Source: Kitasatospora sp. NBC_00315 (GTDB lineage Bacteria > Actinomycetota > Actinomycetes > Streptomycetales > Streptomycetaceae). Taken from it: DNA of 64,000 nucleotides. A model generated the notes under the pieces. That model was not told the DNA's origin. It was given only the letters and a program-made list of their open reading frames with translations, and ran no database searches. Shown here in pieces: positions 1-6,673 of the stretch. Numbering within the stretch: the first letter of the stretch is position 1; every line of letters begins with the position of its first letter. The position numbers and the translations under genes were made by a program. The stretch spans positions 5,704,001 to 5,768,000 of the forward strand of contig NZ_CP108025.1 of assembly GCF_041435095.1 (NCBI RefSeq), read 5' to 3'.

Positions 1-2
1 CG

Positions 3-596
3 CTGATGCTCGACCCCAGTGAGCGGGCCCACCTCTTCGCCCTCGCCCAGGCGGACGACCCGTCACCGGTGCTCGACTGCCCGACGGTGAACCCCGCCTT
101 CCGCGCGATGCTCGACCAGATGGGCCCGCTGCCCGCCGCCGTCCTCAACAGCCGCTACGACGTGCTGGCGCACAATCGCGCGTACGGTCATCTGGTGGGC
201 GACCTGGAGGCGCTGCCGTTCGAGGACCGCAACCTGATGTGGCTGGCCTTCACCGAATCCCGCTTCCACGACGTGCTGGTGGACGTGGAGACCGAGCGCG
301 AGGGCATGGTCGCGCGGTTCCGCTCCGCGATGGCCGACCACGGCGCGGAGCCGGTCTGGAAGACCCTGGTGGCCCGACTCGGCCAGGTCTCACCGGACTT
401 CGCGGCCTCCTGGGAGCGCCACGAGGTGGAGCGGCCCGGCAGTGGCATCAAGCGCTTCCAGGTCCCCGGGGTGGGCCTGCTCAGCTGCGACTACACCAGC
501 CTGTGGCTGGGGCCGCGCCCGGGCGCCCGGATGGTCGTCTACACCCCCCGCTGCCAGGAGACCCGGGCCCGGCTGGAGCTGCTCGCGGAGCGGTGA
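3..596 (+). CDS. MmyB-like transcriptional regulator, C-terminal part (5' truncated)
   Basis: The reading frame is open to the left edge, so the gene starts outside the window and its N-terminal helix-turn-helix is missing. The visible 196 or so residues match the ligand-binding domain of MmyB-type XRE regulators: the stretch VLNSRYDVLAHNRAYGHLVGD followed by NLMWLAFTESRFHDV is typical, as is the ending LSCDYTSLWLGPRPGARMVVYTP. In known families this PAS-like domain binds a small hydrophobic ligand and the regulator often controls a neighbouring redox or efflux gene. Here the next gene is convergent, so the target probably lies upstream of the window. The ligand is unknown. Confidence 0.75.
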   Translation: MMLDPSERAHLFALAQADDPSPVLDCPTVNPAFRAMLDQMGPLPAAVLNSRYDVLAHNRAYGHLVGDLEALPFEDRNLMWLAFTESRFHDVLVDVETEREGMVARFRSAMADHGAEPVWKTLVARLGQVSPDFAASWERHEVERPGSGIKRFQVPGVGLLSCDYTSLWLGPRPGARMVVYTPRCQETRARLELLAER

Positions 597-705
597 CCGC
601 GTCGGGCCGCCGGCTCCGTCCGCCGCCGGGTCGCAGCCCGAACTCCTTCCGGCGGTAGGGGTCGTGTCCACGCGGGTCCGCTCGCAGGGGGGCCGTGGCG
701 GGGCG

Positions 706-2184
706 TCAGACCTCGGCGGGGAGCGCCGCGCCGACGGGTGTGGCGGCCGGGTCGTCCGCGAGGCGCCGCGTGCGCAGGATCCCGTGGCCGACGAGCGCGG
801 CGGCCGCTCCGGTGAGCGTGAGGCCCGCGATCGTGACCGCCTGCTGGAACTGCGCGGTCTGCTGCGCGCTCCAGTGCGACGTGGCGATGTCGCCGGTGAA
901 CAGGGCCGCGAGGACGGTGCCGGTGACGGCGATGCCGATGCCGGAGGTGACCTCGGTCGCGGTGTCGACGAGGGCCGCGCCGATCGTGGTCCGGTTCTTC
1001 GGCAGGCCGCGGAGCACGTTGACCCCCGCGACGACGCCGACCACCCGCATTCCGGCGGCCACGAGCACGAGCGCGACCGCGACCCACCCGTAGCCGAAGC
1101 CGCCGAGCAGGCTGTAGACGGCGAGCCCGCACACGACCGCAGCCGCACTGAGCCACGCGGCCCGGTCCAGGCCGACCCTCTTCACGAACGGACCGATCAA
1201 TGGCCCGGCTGCGACGAGGACGACGACCTGCGGCAGCATGCCGACGGCGGCGAGCGCGGGCGGCCAGCCCCAGTCGAGCTGGAGCTGCAGCGTCACCAGG
1301 TAGCCGAGCCCGGCGGTGGCCAGCCCGGCGGCGGCCTTGAACGCCAGGCCGCTGGACACCCGGGGGTGAGCGACGAGCCCGAGGTCGAGGAGCGGGTAGC
1401 GCGCCGAACGCTCGCGGAGCACGAAGAGCACCGCCGCCACGAGGGCCGCCGCGGTGGCCGCCCACGGGATCCACGCTCCGGCGCCCTCGTCCACGAACAG
1501 CGTCGGCACGACGAGTGCGAGCACGATCGTCGCCGTGCCCAGCACCGCCCCCGCGATGTCCACCGGATCGCGGTGAAGATCGGCCGCGACGTCCGCCGCG
1601 ATGCCGAACCGCACACCGATCGCCGCGAGCACGGCGATCGGCACGTTCGCCAGCAGCAGCACCTGCCACGGCGCGATCGCGAGCACGAGGCCGCCCACGG
1701 TCGGGCCGATCGCGAGCCCGACCAGGCCCACGGTCGTGATGAGGGTCGTCGCGCGGATGCGCAGGCCGTCCTCGTCGAACAGCCGGAAGGCCAGCGCCAT
1801 CGATCCCGGCGTGGTCATCGCGGCGGCGACCCCCATCGCCACCCGGACCGCGATCAGCTGTTCCGCGCTGGTGACGAAGGCGGTCGCCAGGCTCGCCACG
1901 CCGAGCAGGATCAGCCCGACGAGCATGATCCGTCGGCGGCCGAACCGGTCGGAGATCGCGCCGAACGCCAGCATGAGCCCGCCGAACACGACCGAGTACG
2001 CGCCCGTCATCCACTGCAACGCCGTTGTCGAAGCGTGCAGTTCGCGGCCGATCGTGGGCAGTGCGACGTTCAGGATCGAGTTGTCCAGCATCTCGAAGAG
2101 AAACACCGCGGACAGTCCCGCCAGGGCCACCCACGCCTCCCGCAGCGATCGGGGGGAGCGCGGCGGTGCGGTTTCCTCACGCAT
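706..2184 (-). CDS. MFS transporter, DHA2 (EmrB/QacA) family drug-efflux permease
   Basis: This 492-residue membrane protein has the length and 14-helix pattern expected of the DHA2 family. Near the N-terminus FLFEMLDNSILNVALPTIGREL is the family's first helix with its membrane-embedded acidic residue, followed by the motif A region AISDRFGRRRIML. It probably exports a hydrophobic drug or metabolite by proton antiport. The ATG at 2184 has a GAAGGGAG ribosome-binding site. It is divergent from a TetR-type regulator at 2475, the usual repressor-pump arrangement. The substrate cannot be read from sequence. Confidence 0.88.
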   Translation of the reverse strand: MREETAPPRSPRSLREAWVALAGLSAVFLFEMLDNSILNVALPTIGRELHASTTALQWMTGAYSVVFGGLMLAFGAISDRFGRRRIMLVGLILLGVASLATAFVTSAEQLIAVRVAMGVAAAMTTPGSMALAFRLFDEDGLRIRATTLITTVGLVGLAIGPTVGGLVLAIAPWQVLLLANVPIAVLAAIGVRFGIAADVAADLHRDPVDIAGAVLGTATIVLALVVPTLFVDEGAGAWIPWAATAAALVAAVLFVLRERSARYPLLDLGLVAHPRVSSGLAFKAAAGLATAGLGYLVTLQLQLDWGWPPALAAVGMLPQVVVLVAAGPLIGPFVKRVGLDRAAWLSAAAVVCGLAVYSLLGGFGYGWVAVALVLVAAGMRVVGVVAGVNVLRGLPKNRTTIGAALVDTATEVTSGIGIAVTGTVLAALFTGDIATSHWSAQQTAQFQQAVTIAGLTLTGAAAALVGHGILRTRRLADDPAATPVGAALPAEV

Positions 2185-2428
2185 CGGGAGCTCCCTTCGG
2201 GTGGTGCTCCCGGCGGTGGCCGCGCTCGGACGGCCGCGTCACGGCGCGCGTCCCGGCGGTGCCGCGTCGCGCCGCCGCCCTGCGGGCCCTGGGTCGCCGC
2301 GGCGCGAGGCGTTCCGGCCGTTCGACCGCGTCGCCCCGGGTGGCGGCCGGGGCCGGTCGTGCGGTGGCGAGTAGTCCGGTGGGAGCCGCCTCGTTGACAA
2401 TGACCATGGTCTGTTCGGAGGACATGCC

Positions 2429-2456
2429 ACTAGGTTATGTCACTAAGTTTAGTTAC
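2429..2456. promoter_or_regulatory. Candidate TetR operator between MFS gene and tetR
   Basis: The AT-richer 60 bp between the divergent genes contains a perfect 12-bp palindrome ACTAAGTTTAGT (2442-2453) and a direct repeat CACTAGGTT (2429-2437) / CACTAAGTT (2441-2449) with a 12-bp period. A TTGACA hexamer lies at 2394-2399, but no well-spaced -10 box follows it. The position fits autoregulation by the adjacent TetR protein, but this is an inference. Confidence 0.45.
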
Positions 2457-2474
2457 ACAAGAAAGTGGGATCGG

Positions 2475-3113
2475 ATGCCCAGGACGGGAGAGCGCGGCGG
2501 GCCGCAGACGCGTGCGAGGATCCTGGACGTCGCCAGGCGGTTGTTCCTTGAGCGCGGGTTCGACGCGGTCACGGTCGCCGAGGTCGCGCGGGAGGCCGGG
2601 GTGTCGAGCGTGACGGTCTTCAAGCACTTCCCGCGCAAGGAGGACCTCTTCCTGGACCGCGAGGTCGACGCCGTGGAACTCCTGCGGTCGGCCGTGCGCG
2701 ACCGCGCTCCGGGTGTCGACGTGCCGGCCTCACTGCGCGAGACGACCCTGCGCCTCGTCGACGCCCGTCACCCGCTCTCCGGCGTCGACGCCCGGTCCAT
2801 CCCCTTCCTCCGGACGGTCGCGGCCTCGCCCGCGCTGGTCGCGCGCGCGAGGGAGATCGCCTCCGACCTTCAGCGGATCCTGGCCGAGGAGCTCGAACGC
2901 GACCCGACCTTCGAGGGCGACCGGACGTTGCTGGCCGCCTTCTTCGTCGCGGGCTACCGGGCCGTGCTGGTGGAGACGGCGGGTCGCCTCATCGCCGGAG
3001 AGTCGCCGAGCGCCCTGCTGGACGACCACCGTGCGCGCTTCGAGCGGCTGTTCGTCGCCCTGCGCAGCGGGGTCGCCCCCGACCGCGGGGGCCGGGAGGC
3101 GTCGGCCGGGTAG
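2475..3113 (+). CDS. TetR/AcrR-family transcriptional regulator
   Basis: This 212-residue protein has a classical TetR N-terminal DNA-binding domain at about residues 10-57: ARILDVARRLFLERGFDAVTVAEVAREAGVSSVTVFKHFPRKEDLF. The rest is an all-helical ligand/dimerisation domain. The frame extends upstream, but the ATG at 2475 (MPRTGERGG) fits the usual TetR N-terminus, and the upstream extension is low-complexity and overlaps the operator-like DNA. It probably represses the divergent DHA2 pump gene and itself. The inducer is not predictable. Confidence 0.85.
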   Translation: MPRTGERGGPQTRARILDVARRLFLERGFDAVTVAEVAREAGVSSVTVFKHFPRKEDLFLDREVDAVELLRSAVRDRAPGVDVPASLRETTLRLVDARHPLSGVDARSIPFLRTVAASPALVARAREIASDLQRILAEELERDPTFEGDRTLLAAFFVAGYRAVLVETAGRLIAGESPSALLDDHRARFERLFVALRSGVAPDRGGREASAG

Positions 3114-3193
3114 TCGGTGCTGCGGCACGCCGCGCATCGCCCGGCGTGGACGGATCGGGCGGCGGCGCAGTGCCCGCTCGCCCACGGCGTGGC

Positions 3194-3409
3194 TCAGGCG
3201 GCGCCGAACTCGCCGGTGGCGGTGGCGGTGACGAAGGTCTGCCAGGCGGCGGCGGGGAAGAGGAGGGCGGGGCCGGTGGGGTTCTTGGAGTCGCGGACGG
3301 GGAGGACGCCGGGGATGCCGGAGCCGACCTCGATGCAGTTGCCGCCGTTGTCGCTGCTGTGGCTGCTCTTGTGCCAAGTGACCGGGAGAGTGGTCGCGTT
3401 GCTGGTCAT
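3194..3409 (-). CDS. DUF397 domain-containing protein (Scr2-like)
   Basis: This 71-residue protein is a single DUF397 domain. It has the hallmark WHKSSHSSDNGGNCIEVG, then VRDSKNPTGPALLFPAAAWQTFV. DUF397 proteins are small actinobacterial proteins nearly always encoded beside an XRE regulator with a DUF5753 domain; the Streptomyces coelicolor pair Scr1/Scr2 is the described example and affects antibiotic production. Its ATG overlaps the stop of the upstream regulator gene by 4 nt, so the two are translationally coupled. The molecular role of DUF397 is not established. Confidence 0.9.
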   Translation of the reverse strand: MTSNATTLPVTWHKSSHSSDNGGNCIEVGSGIPGVLPVRDSKNPTGPALLFPAAAWQTFVTATATGEFGAA

Positions 3410-4224
3410 GTCAGCTCCTTTGCGGTGGCGGCGATCAGGTCGACCGACGCATCGGGCGGCAGGGCAACGGCCGTGAGGAGATCATAGGCGCGCCCGGCGG
3501 CCTTCAGCTGGGCGGGATCGGCCAGGATCTGACCCTGCAGAAACCCGTCCACATAGACGACACTCGGGCCCTCGTCGAGGGTGAGGGTGGCGAACGGGCC
3601 ACCGACGCCGGCGTGAACGCCGGCGCTGAGCGGGATCACCTGGATGACCGTCCGGGGTCGGTCCGCTGCCGCGACCAGGCTTTCCAGCTGGGCCCGCATC
3701 ATGGCCGTGCCGCTGGGGCGCCGGCGCAGCACGTTCTCGTCGAGGACGATCCAGAGTTCGGGTGCGTTCTTTCCGTCCAGGATGTGCTGGCGCTGCAGTC
3801 GGGCGGCTACCTGCTCCTCGACCGTTTCCCTGTCCAGCCGCCTGGCGGCCAGAATGGCCCGCGCGTAATCCTCGGTCTGGAGAAGTCCCGGCACTACCTG
3901 CACTTCGTACGACCGGATGACCGAGGCCGCCTCCTCCAGGTCCACGTACGGCCGGAACCAGGTCGGGTAGGCGTACTTGATGACCAGTGGCCACAGTCGC
4001 TGGAAGTGGTCCACGGTCTCGAAGACCGCGTCCGCCACCTCGGACAGGTCCTTCGTCGGCAGCCGCCGTCCCGCCTCGATCTTGTTGAGGAGCGACGGCG
4101 CCATGTGCGCCTGCCCCGCCAGCGCACGTTGTGTCAGGCCCGCCGCCTCGCGGCGCCTCCGCAGATCCGTCGCGTAGAACGCGAGTACGGATGAAGAGGG
4201 GTCAAGTGTTTCGGCATATGCCAT
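3406..4224 (-). CDS. Scr1-like XRE regulator (HTH plus DUF5753)
   Basis: This 272-residue protein has an N-terminal XRE helix-turn-helix (about residues 15-70: LRRRREAAGLTQRALAGQAHMAPSLLNKIEAGRRLP). A DUF5753 domain follows, marked by SYEVQVVPGLLQTEDYARAI and the late PFATLTLDEGPSVVYVDGFLQGQI. This is the Scr1 family, annotated elsewhere as TA-system antitoxin-like regulators. ATG 4224 is chosen because GGAG lies 6 nt upstream; an in-frame ATG at 4248 has no such site. It is translationally coupled to DUF397 and divergent from a four-gene chain starting at 4373. Confidence 0.87.
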   Translation of the reverse strand: MAYAETLDPSSSVLAFYATDLRRRREAAGLTQRALAGQAHMAPSLLNKIEAGRRLPTKDLSEVADAVFETVDHFQRLWPLVIKYAYPTWFRPYVDLEEAASVIRSYEVQVVPGLLQTEDYARAILAARRLDRETVEEQVAARLQRQHILDGKNAPELWIVLDENVLRRRPSGTAMMRAQLESLVAAADRPRTVIQVIPLSAGVHAGVGGPFATLTLDEGPSVVYVDGFLQGQILADPAQLKAAGRAYDLLTAVALPPDASVDLIAATAKELT

Positions 4225-4241
4225 GGACGGCTCCAAATCCA

Positions 4242-4261
4242 TTGACATTCAGGGAAGTCAA
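4242..4261. promoter_or_regulatory. Inverted repeat TTGAC-n10-GTCAA upstream of Scr1-like gene
   Basis: Perfect 5-bp arms TTGAC (4242-4246) and GTCAA (4257-4261) lie just upstream of the chosen start at 4224 and about 110 bp from the divergent gene at 4373. It could be the operator of the XRE regulator. The arms are short, so chance occurrence is possible. Confidence 0.35.
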
Positions 4262-4372
4262 CGCCGCATCCTGCCGACCGGCGGTCTGTACAGCAACGAT
4301 AGCGATAGAAAAGCAGCGGGAGGTCCGATCCGGCCTTCTGCTCACGTCATCCGATGAAGGGGCAGCCCGGCC

Positions 4373-4603
4373 ATGCACGGTGCCGTCTGGCATCCCGAAC
4401 CCGGCGTAAGCGTCGCCGTCGTCCCCCCTGACTGGGAGATCACCGACCCGATGGCGCCTCGCTGCCGGGCGGAAGTGGTCGATGTGGTGGACGACTTGGT
4501 GACCGTCCGCGTTCTCGGGCACCTGCGCCTGCGGCGGTTGCACCAGGTGGCGCCGTGGACGGGCCCGGATCAGACACAGGATCAGGAGGAGGGCGGGCGA
4601 TGA
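4373..4603 (+). CDS. Small hypothetical protein, first of a four-gene overlapping chain
   Basis: This 76-residue protein is not recognised. It has a short beta-rich central part (GVSVAVVPPDW ... CRAEVVDVVDDLVTVRVLGHLRLRRLHQVAPW) and a polar tail. No signal peptide or membrane segment is visible. Its TGA overlaps the ATG of the next gene (ATGA at 4600-4603). It is the first gene of a chain transcribed away from the Scr1-like regulator, so it may belong to that regulator's target operon. The start is the first ATG in a G-rich context and is only moderately supported. Confidence 0.6.
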   Translation: MHGAVWHPEPGVSVAVVPPDWEITDPMAPRCRAEVVDVVDDLVTVRVLGHLRLRRLHQVAPWTGPDQTQDQEEGGR

Positions 4604-4806
4604 GCGCTCGGACGGAGAAGTACCGGCCCCGGCGGGGCGAGACGGTGCGGGATCACCAACACCTCCGGAACGGCGTCTACATGGACACCCGGGGCGGGCA
4701 GGTCTATCTGCGGCCCGAGGGCGGCGGTGTCGAGTGGACGGTGCGGCCCGAGCACATCGGGCCGGTGGCCGGCGGGCACCCGGCGGAGAGCGGCGGTGCG
4801 AGGTGA
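4600..4806 (+). CDS. Small hypothetical protein, second in the chain
   Basis: This 68-residue basic protein is not recognised. It has an internal repeat-like pattern GETVRDHQHLRNGVYMDTRGGQVYLRPEGGGVEWTVRPEHIGP that looks like a small beta fold, possibly nucleic-acid or cell-surface related, though no family can be named. The ATG is embedded in the upstream stop (ATGA) and preceded by GGAGGAGGGCGGGC. The downstream gene begins at GTG 4803 overlapping its TGA. The overlaps on both sides argue that it is a real, co-translated gene. Confidence 0.62.
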   Translation: MSARTEKYRPRRGETVRDHQHLRNGVYMDTRGGQVYLRPEGGGVEWTVRPEHIGPVAGGHPAESGGAR

Positions 4807-5348
4807 GGCGCCGGAGCCCGGTCCGGCCGGTGGGTGCGGTCCTCGCGGCCGCCGTGGTGGTCCTCGGCAGTACGGGGCTGGCGGGGCTGGCGGTGGCGGT
4901 GGTGTGGGGCGGGCCGCCGGGGACGACGGCGCTGGTCGCGCTGCTGACCTTCGCGATGGCGATGATGGTCGGCGTCTCGGCCTGCGAACCGGTGACCCGG
5001 CGGGGCGCGCCCACCGTCCAGGGGGAGGGCGGCCTGGTGTGCCAGGAGGAGCGAGTGCTGCCGACGACGCGGCTCGCGGCTCCGGCTCCGGCCCCGGCCC
5101 CGGCCCCGGCCGTCCGGCGCCCGCGCCAGGGGCACGGCGGTTGTGCGGCCTTCGGGGAGCGTGGGCGGTGCTTCGGCTGCGTCCGGCTGAACGAGGTCAC
5201 CGAGGTCGGGGTACTGACCCGTGGGGGTGTGCCGGTGCCGGTGCGGGTGTGCGGCGACTGCCTGTCGCACCTGGCGGACTGGCATGCGGCGGAGGCCGCC
5301 AGGAGTGGGGCGTCGCGCGCCGCTCCCGAGCCGCACCTCGTGTGGTGA
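4803..5348 (+). CDS. Hypothetical two-TM protein with a C4 zinc-ribbon-like tail
   Basis: This 181-residue protein starts at GTG 4803, overlapping the previous stop (GTGA). Two hydrophobic segments are visible at about residues 10-34 and 41-60. An Ala-Pro-rich linker follows (about 92-104). The tail has C123-x2-C126 and C150-x2-C153 (CFGC ... CGDC), a spacing that would suit a zinc ribbon. The combination suggests a membrane-tethered cytoplasmic zinc-binding domain, but I do not recognise the family. It sits inside a tightly coupled operon. Confidence 0.65.
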   Translation: MRRRSPVRPVGAVLAAAVVVLGSTGLAGLAVAVVWGGPPGTTALVALLTFAMAMMVGVSACEPVTRRGAPTVQGEGGLVCQEERVLPTTRLAAPAPAPAPAPAVRRPRQGHGGCAAFGERGRCFGCVRLNEVTEVGVLTRGGVPVPVRVCGDCLSHLADWHAAEAARSGASRAAPEPHLVW

Positions 5349-5614
5349 CCACGGGCCCGACGCGGGTGGACCGCACTCAGGAGGCGAGTGCGGGCGCGCC
5401 GCGCGGACGCGCCTGGGCATGCCGTATCGCCCGGCTGCTGAGCGAGGTCAGCTGCCACGAGGTACGGCTGACGGCGGGCCCCGCCGGGTACCGCCTGACG
5501 CTTCCGGCTCCGGCCGACCCGATCGTCCAGGGCGCCCTGCTGCCCGTGCTCGGTGCCGCCGCGCGCTGGGGGCACTCCAGCCGCAGCGGGCTCTGGTGCG
5601 AGATCGACCCCTGA
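5345..5614 (+). CDS. Small hypothetical protein, fourth in the chain
   Basis: This 89-residue protein starts at GTG 5345 and overlaps the preceding stop by 4 nt. The second half reads like a folded domain (RIARLLSEVSCHEVRLTAGPAGYRLTLPAPADPIVQGALLPVLGAAARWGHSSRSGLWCEI), with a helix followed by strands. The family is not recognised. Its DNA is also open on the opposite strand as the 3' end of the gene at 6045, so the two genes overlap by 238 bp tail to tail, or the opposite gene ends earlier by frameshift. The overlap with the upstream genes favours this one as real. Confidence 0.55.
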   Translation: MTTGPTRVDRTQEASAGAPRGRAWACRIARLLSEVSCHEVRLTAGPAGYRLTLPAPADPIVQGALLPVLGAAARWGHSSRSGLWCEIDP

Positions 5615-6045
5615 GCGCGGCACCCGGTCGAACCGGGCCGCACGGCCCGGCCCCGCCCCGTCGCGCGCAGTGCGGCCCACGCCGGCGTCAGGCAGGCCAC
5701 CGCCAGCGGCAGTTCGGCGAGCAGCGCCATCGCGAGTGCCACCGACAGCTCCGTGCCCGGCGCGGCCGTCCGCACGTCGACCAGGGCGTCGGCGGTGAGC
5801 AGCAGCGCGGCGACGGCGGCCGCCGGAGCCGCCGCCCGGTGGCCGCGCCGGAGCAGTCGGTCGGCGGCGGCCAGGAAGACGAACTCCAGGGCGTCCAGGA
5901 CGATCCAGGCGGTGTCCTCGCCACAGGCGATCAGCACGACCAGCCAGGGCAGCAGCGCGAGGGCGGCCGCCCCGGGCAGCCGCTCGACCGGGAGCAGCCG
6001 AGGACGCGGGAGCACCGTCCGGACGGTCGGCGCGAAGGCACTCAC
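5377..6045 (-). CDS. Hypothetical polytopic membrane protein
   Basis: This frame encodes 222 residues. The first 130 or so contain about four hydrophobic segments (LPGAAALALLPWLVVLIACG, TAWIVLDALEFVFLAAADRLL, AAAVAALLLTADAL, ALAMALLAELPLAVACL). From about residue 138 the composition changes to Arg/Ser/Pro-rich and it runs antisense to the small gene at 5345-5614. Either the proteins really overlap, or the natural C-terminus has been lost by frameshift. Its ATG overlaps the stop of the upstream gene by 4 nt (6042-6045), so the pair is an operon. No function is assigned. Confidence 0.6.
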   Translation of the reverse strand: MSAFAPTVRTVLPRPRLLPVERLPGAAALALLPWLVVLIACGEDTAWIVLDALEFVFLAAADRLLRRGHRAAAPAAAVAALLLTADALVDVRTAAPGTELSVALAMALLAELPLAVACLTPAWAALRATGRGRAVRPGSTGCRAQGSISHQSPLRLECPQRAAAPSTGSRAPWTIGSAGAGSVRRYPAGPAVSRTSWQLTSLSSRAIRHAQARPRGAPALAS

Positions 6046-6539
6046 GCGGCGCCGCCGGACGTACTGCCGGTCGCACGGCCGTCCGCTGTGCCGGAGGCCG
6101 CCCGCGCCCGGCGCAGCCGGAGCCGTTCGGCGGCGGCGCCGCCCTGGGCCGCGTCCTCCCGGACCGTCACCGCCGCGAACCGCCCCTGCGCCCAGGCCAG
6201 CCAGAACGCTCCCGAGACCGGGACCACCGGAGCCCGCCGCCGCACCGGCCGCAGCCGTCCGCCGGTGAACTCCACCACCGGCGGCGCTCCGCCGCCGGCC
6301 GGGAGCCGTCCCCAGGCCAGCGCGAGCGGACGGCCACCCGTGGTGCAGCGCCGTGCGCCGCTCAGCAGGTGCGGGCCGAGCAGGGAGGCGACCACCACGT
6401 CCAGCAACTCGCCGTGCTCGTAGACCTCCAGTGCGGGCCGTCCGCGGCCGGTGCCGCGCACCGACCAGGGGCCTTCGGGCGCGGCCGGGGTGCGGCCCTC
6501 CGGGTCGGCGTCGAAGGCGGTCCCCGTTGTCGTCGTCAT
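6042..6539 (-). CDS. Hypothetical protein, coupled to a membrane protein gene
   Basis: This 165-residue soluble protein is not recognised. ATG 6539 (MTTTTGTAFDAD) is chosen because GGAAG lies upstream and the further N-terminal extension is promoter DNA. The middle is beta-rich (RPALEVYEHGELLDVVVASLLGPHLLSG and PVSGAFWLAWAQGRFAAVTV); the tail is Arg/Ala-rich. It is translationally coupled by a 4-nt overlap to the membrane protein gene downstream. It is divergent from the two-component system at 6674, so its promoter shares a 134-bp region with inverted repeats. Confidence 0.6.
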   Translation of the reverse strand: MTTTTGTAFDADPEGRTPAAPEGPWSVRGTGRGRPALEVYEHGELLDVVVASLLGPHLLSGARRCTTGGRPLALAWGRLPAGGGAPPVVEFTGGRLRPVRRRAPVVPVSGAFWLAWAQGRFAAVTVREDAAQGGAAAERLRLRRARAASGTADGRATGSTSGGAA

Positions 6540-6596
6540 GCCGTCAAGACTTCCGGAGCGGAGCCCCGATGTCGGTGGCGCGACCCACCGAGCCCA

Positions 6597-6658
6597 GGGT
6601 GTACCCAGGTACACCCCGGGAGTGCAGCCCCCTTCATGGCCGGGCATGATCACCCGGC
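6597..6658. promoter_or_regulatory. Two inverted repeats upstream of the two-component system
   Basis: A near-continuous 20-bp palindrome, GGGTGTACC-CA-GGTACACCC, occupies 6597-6616. A second inverted repeat with 7-bp arms, GGCCGGG / CCCGGCC, occupies 6637-6658 just before the kinase start at 6674. Both lie in the short divergent gap. The first is a good operator candidate for the response regulator encoded at 7885, which would mean autoregulation and perhaps control of the divergent gene pair. Confidence 0.5.
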
Positions 6659-6673
6659 CCTAGGCTGTCGGCC

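Noticed and set aside
442-2397. A 651-codon open frame antisense to the DHA2 transporter gene
   Set aside because: It is Arg/Asp/Gly-rich with no domain, and runs opposite to a clear 14-helix transporter. It is a shadow caused by high GC at third positions.
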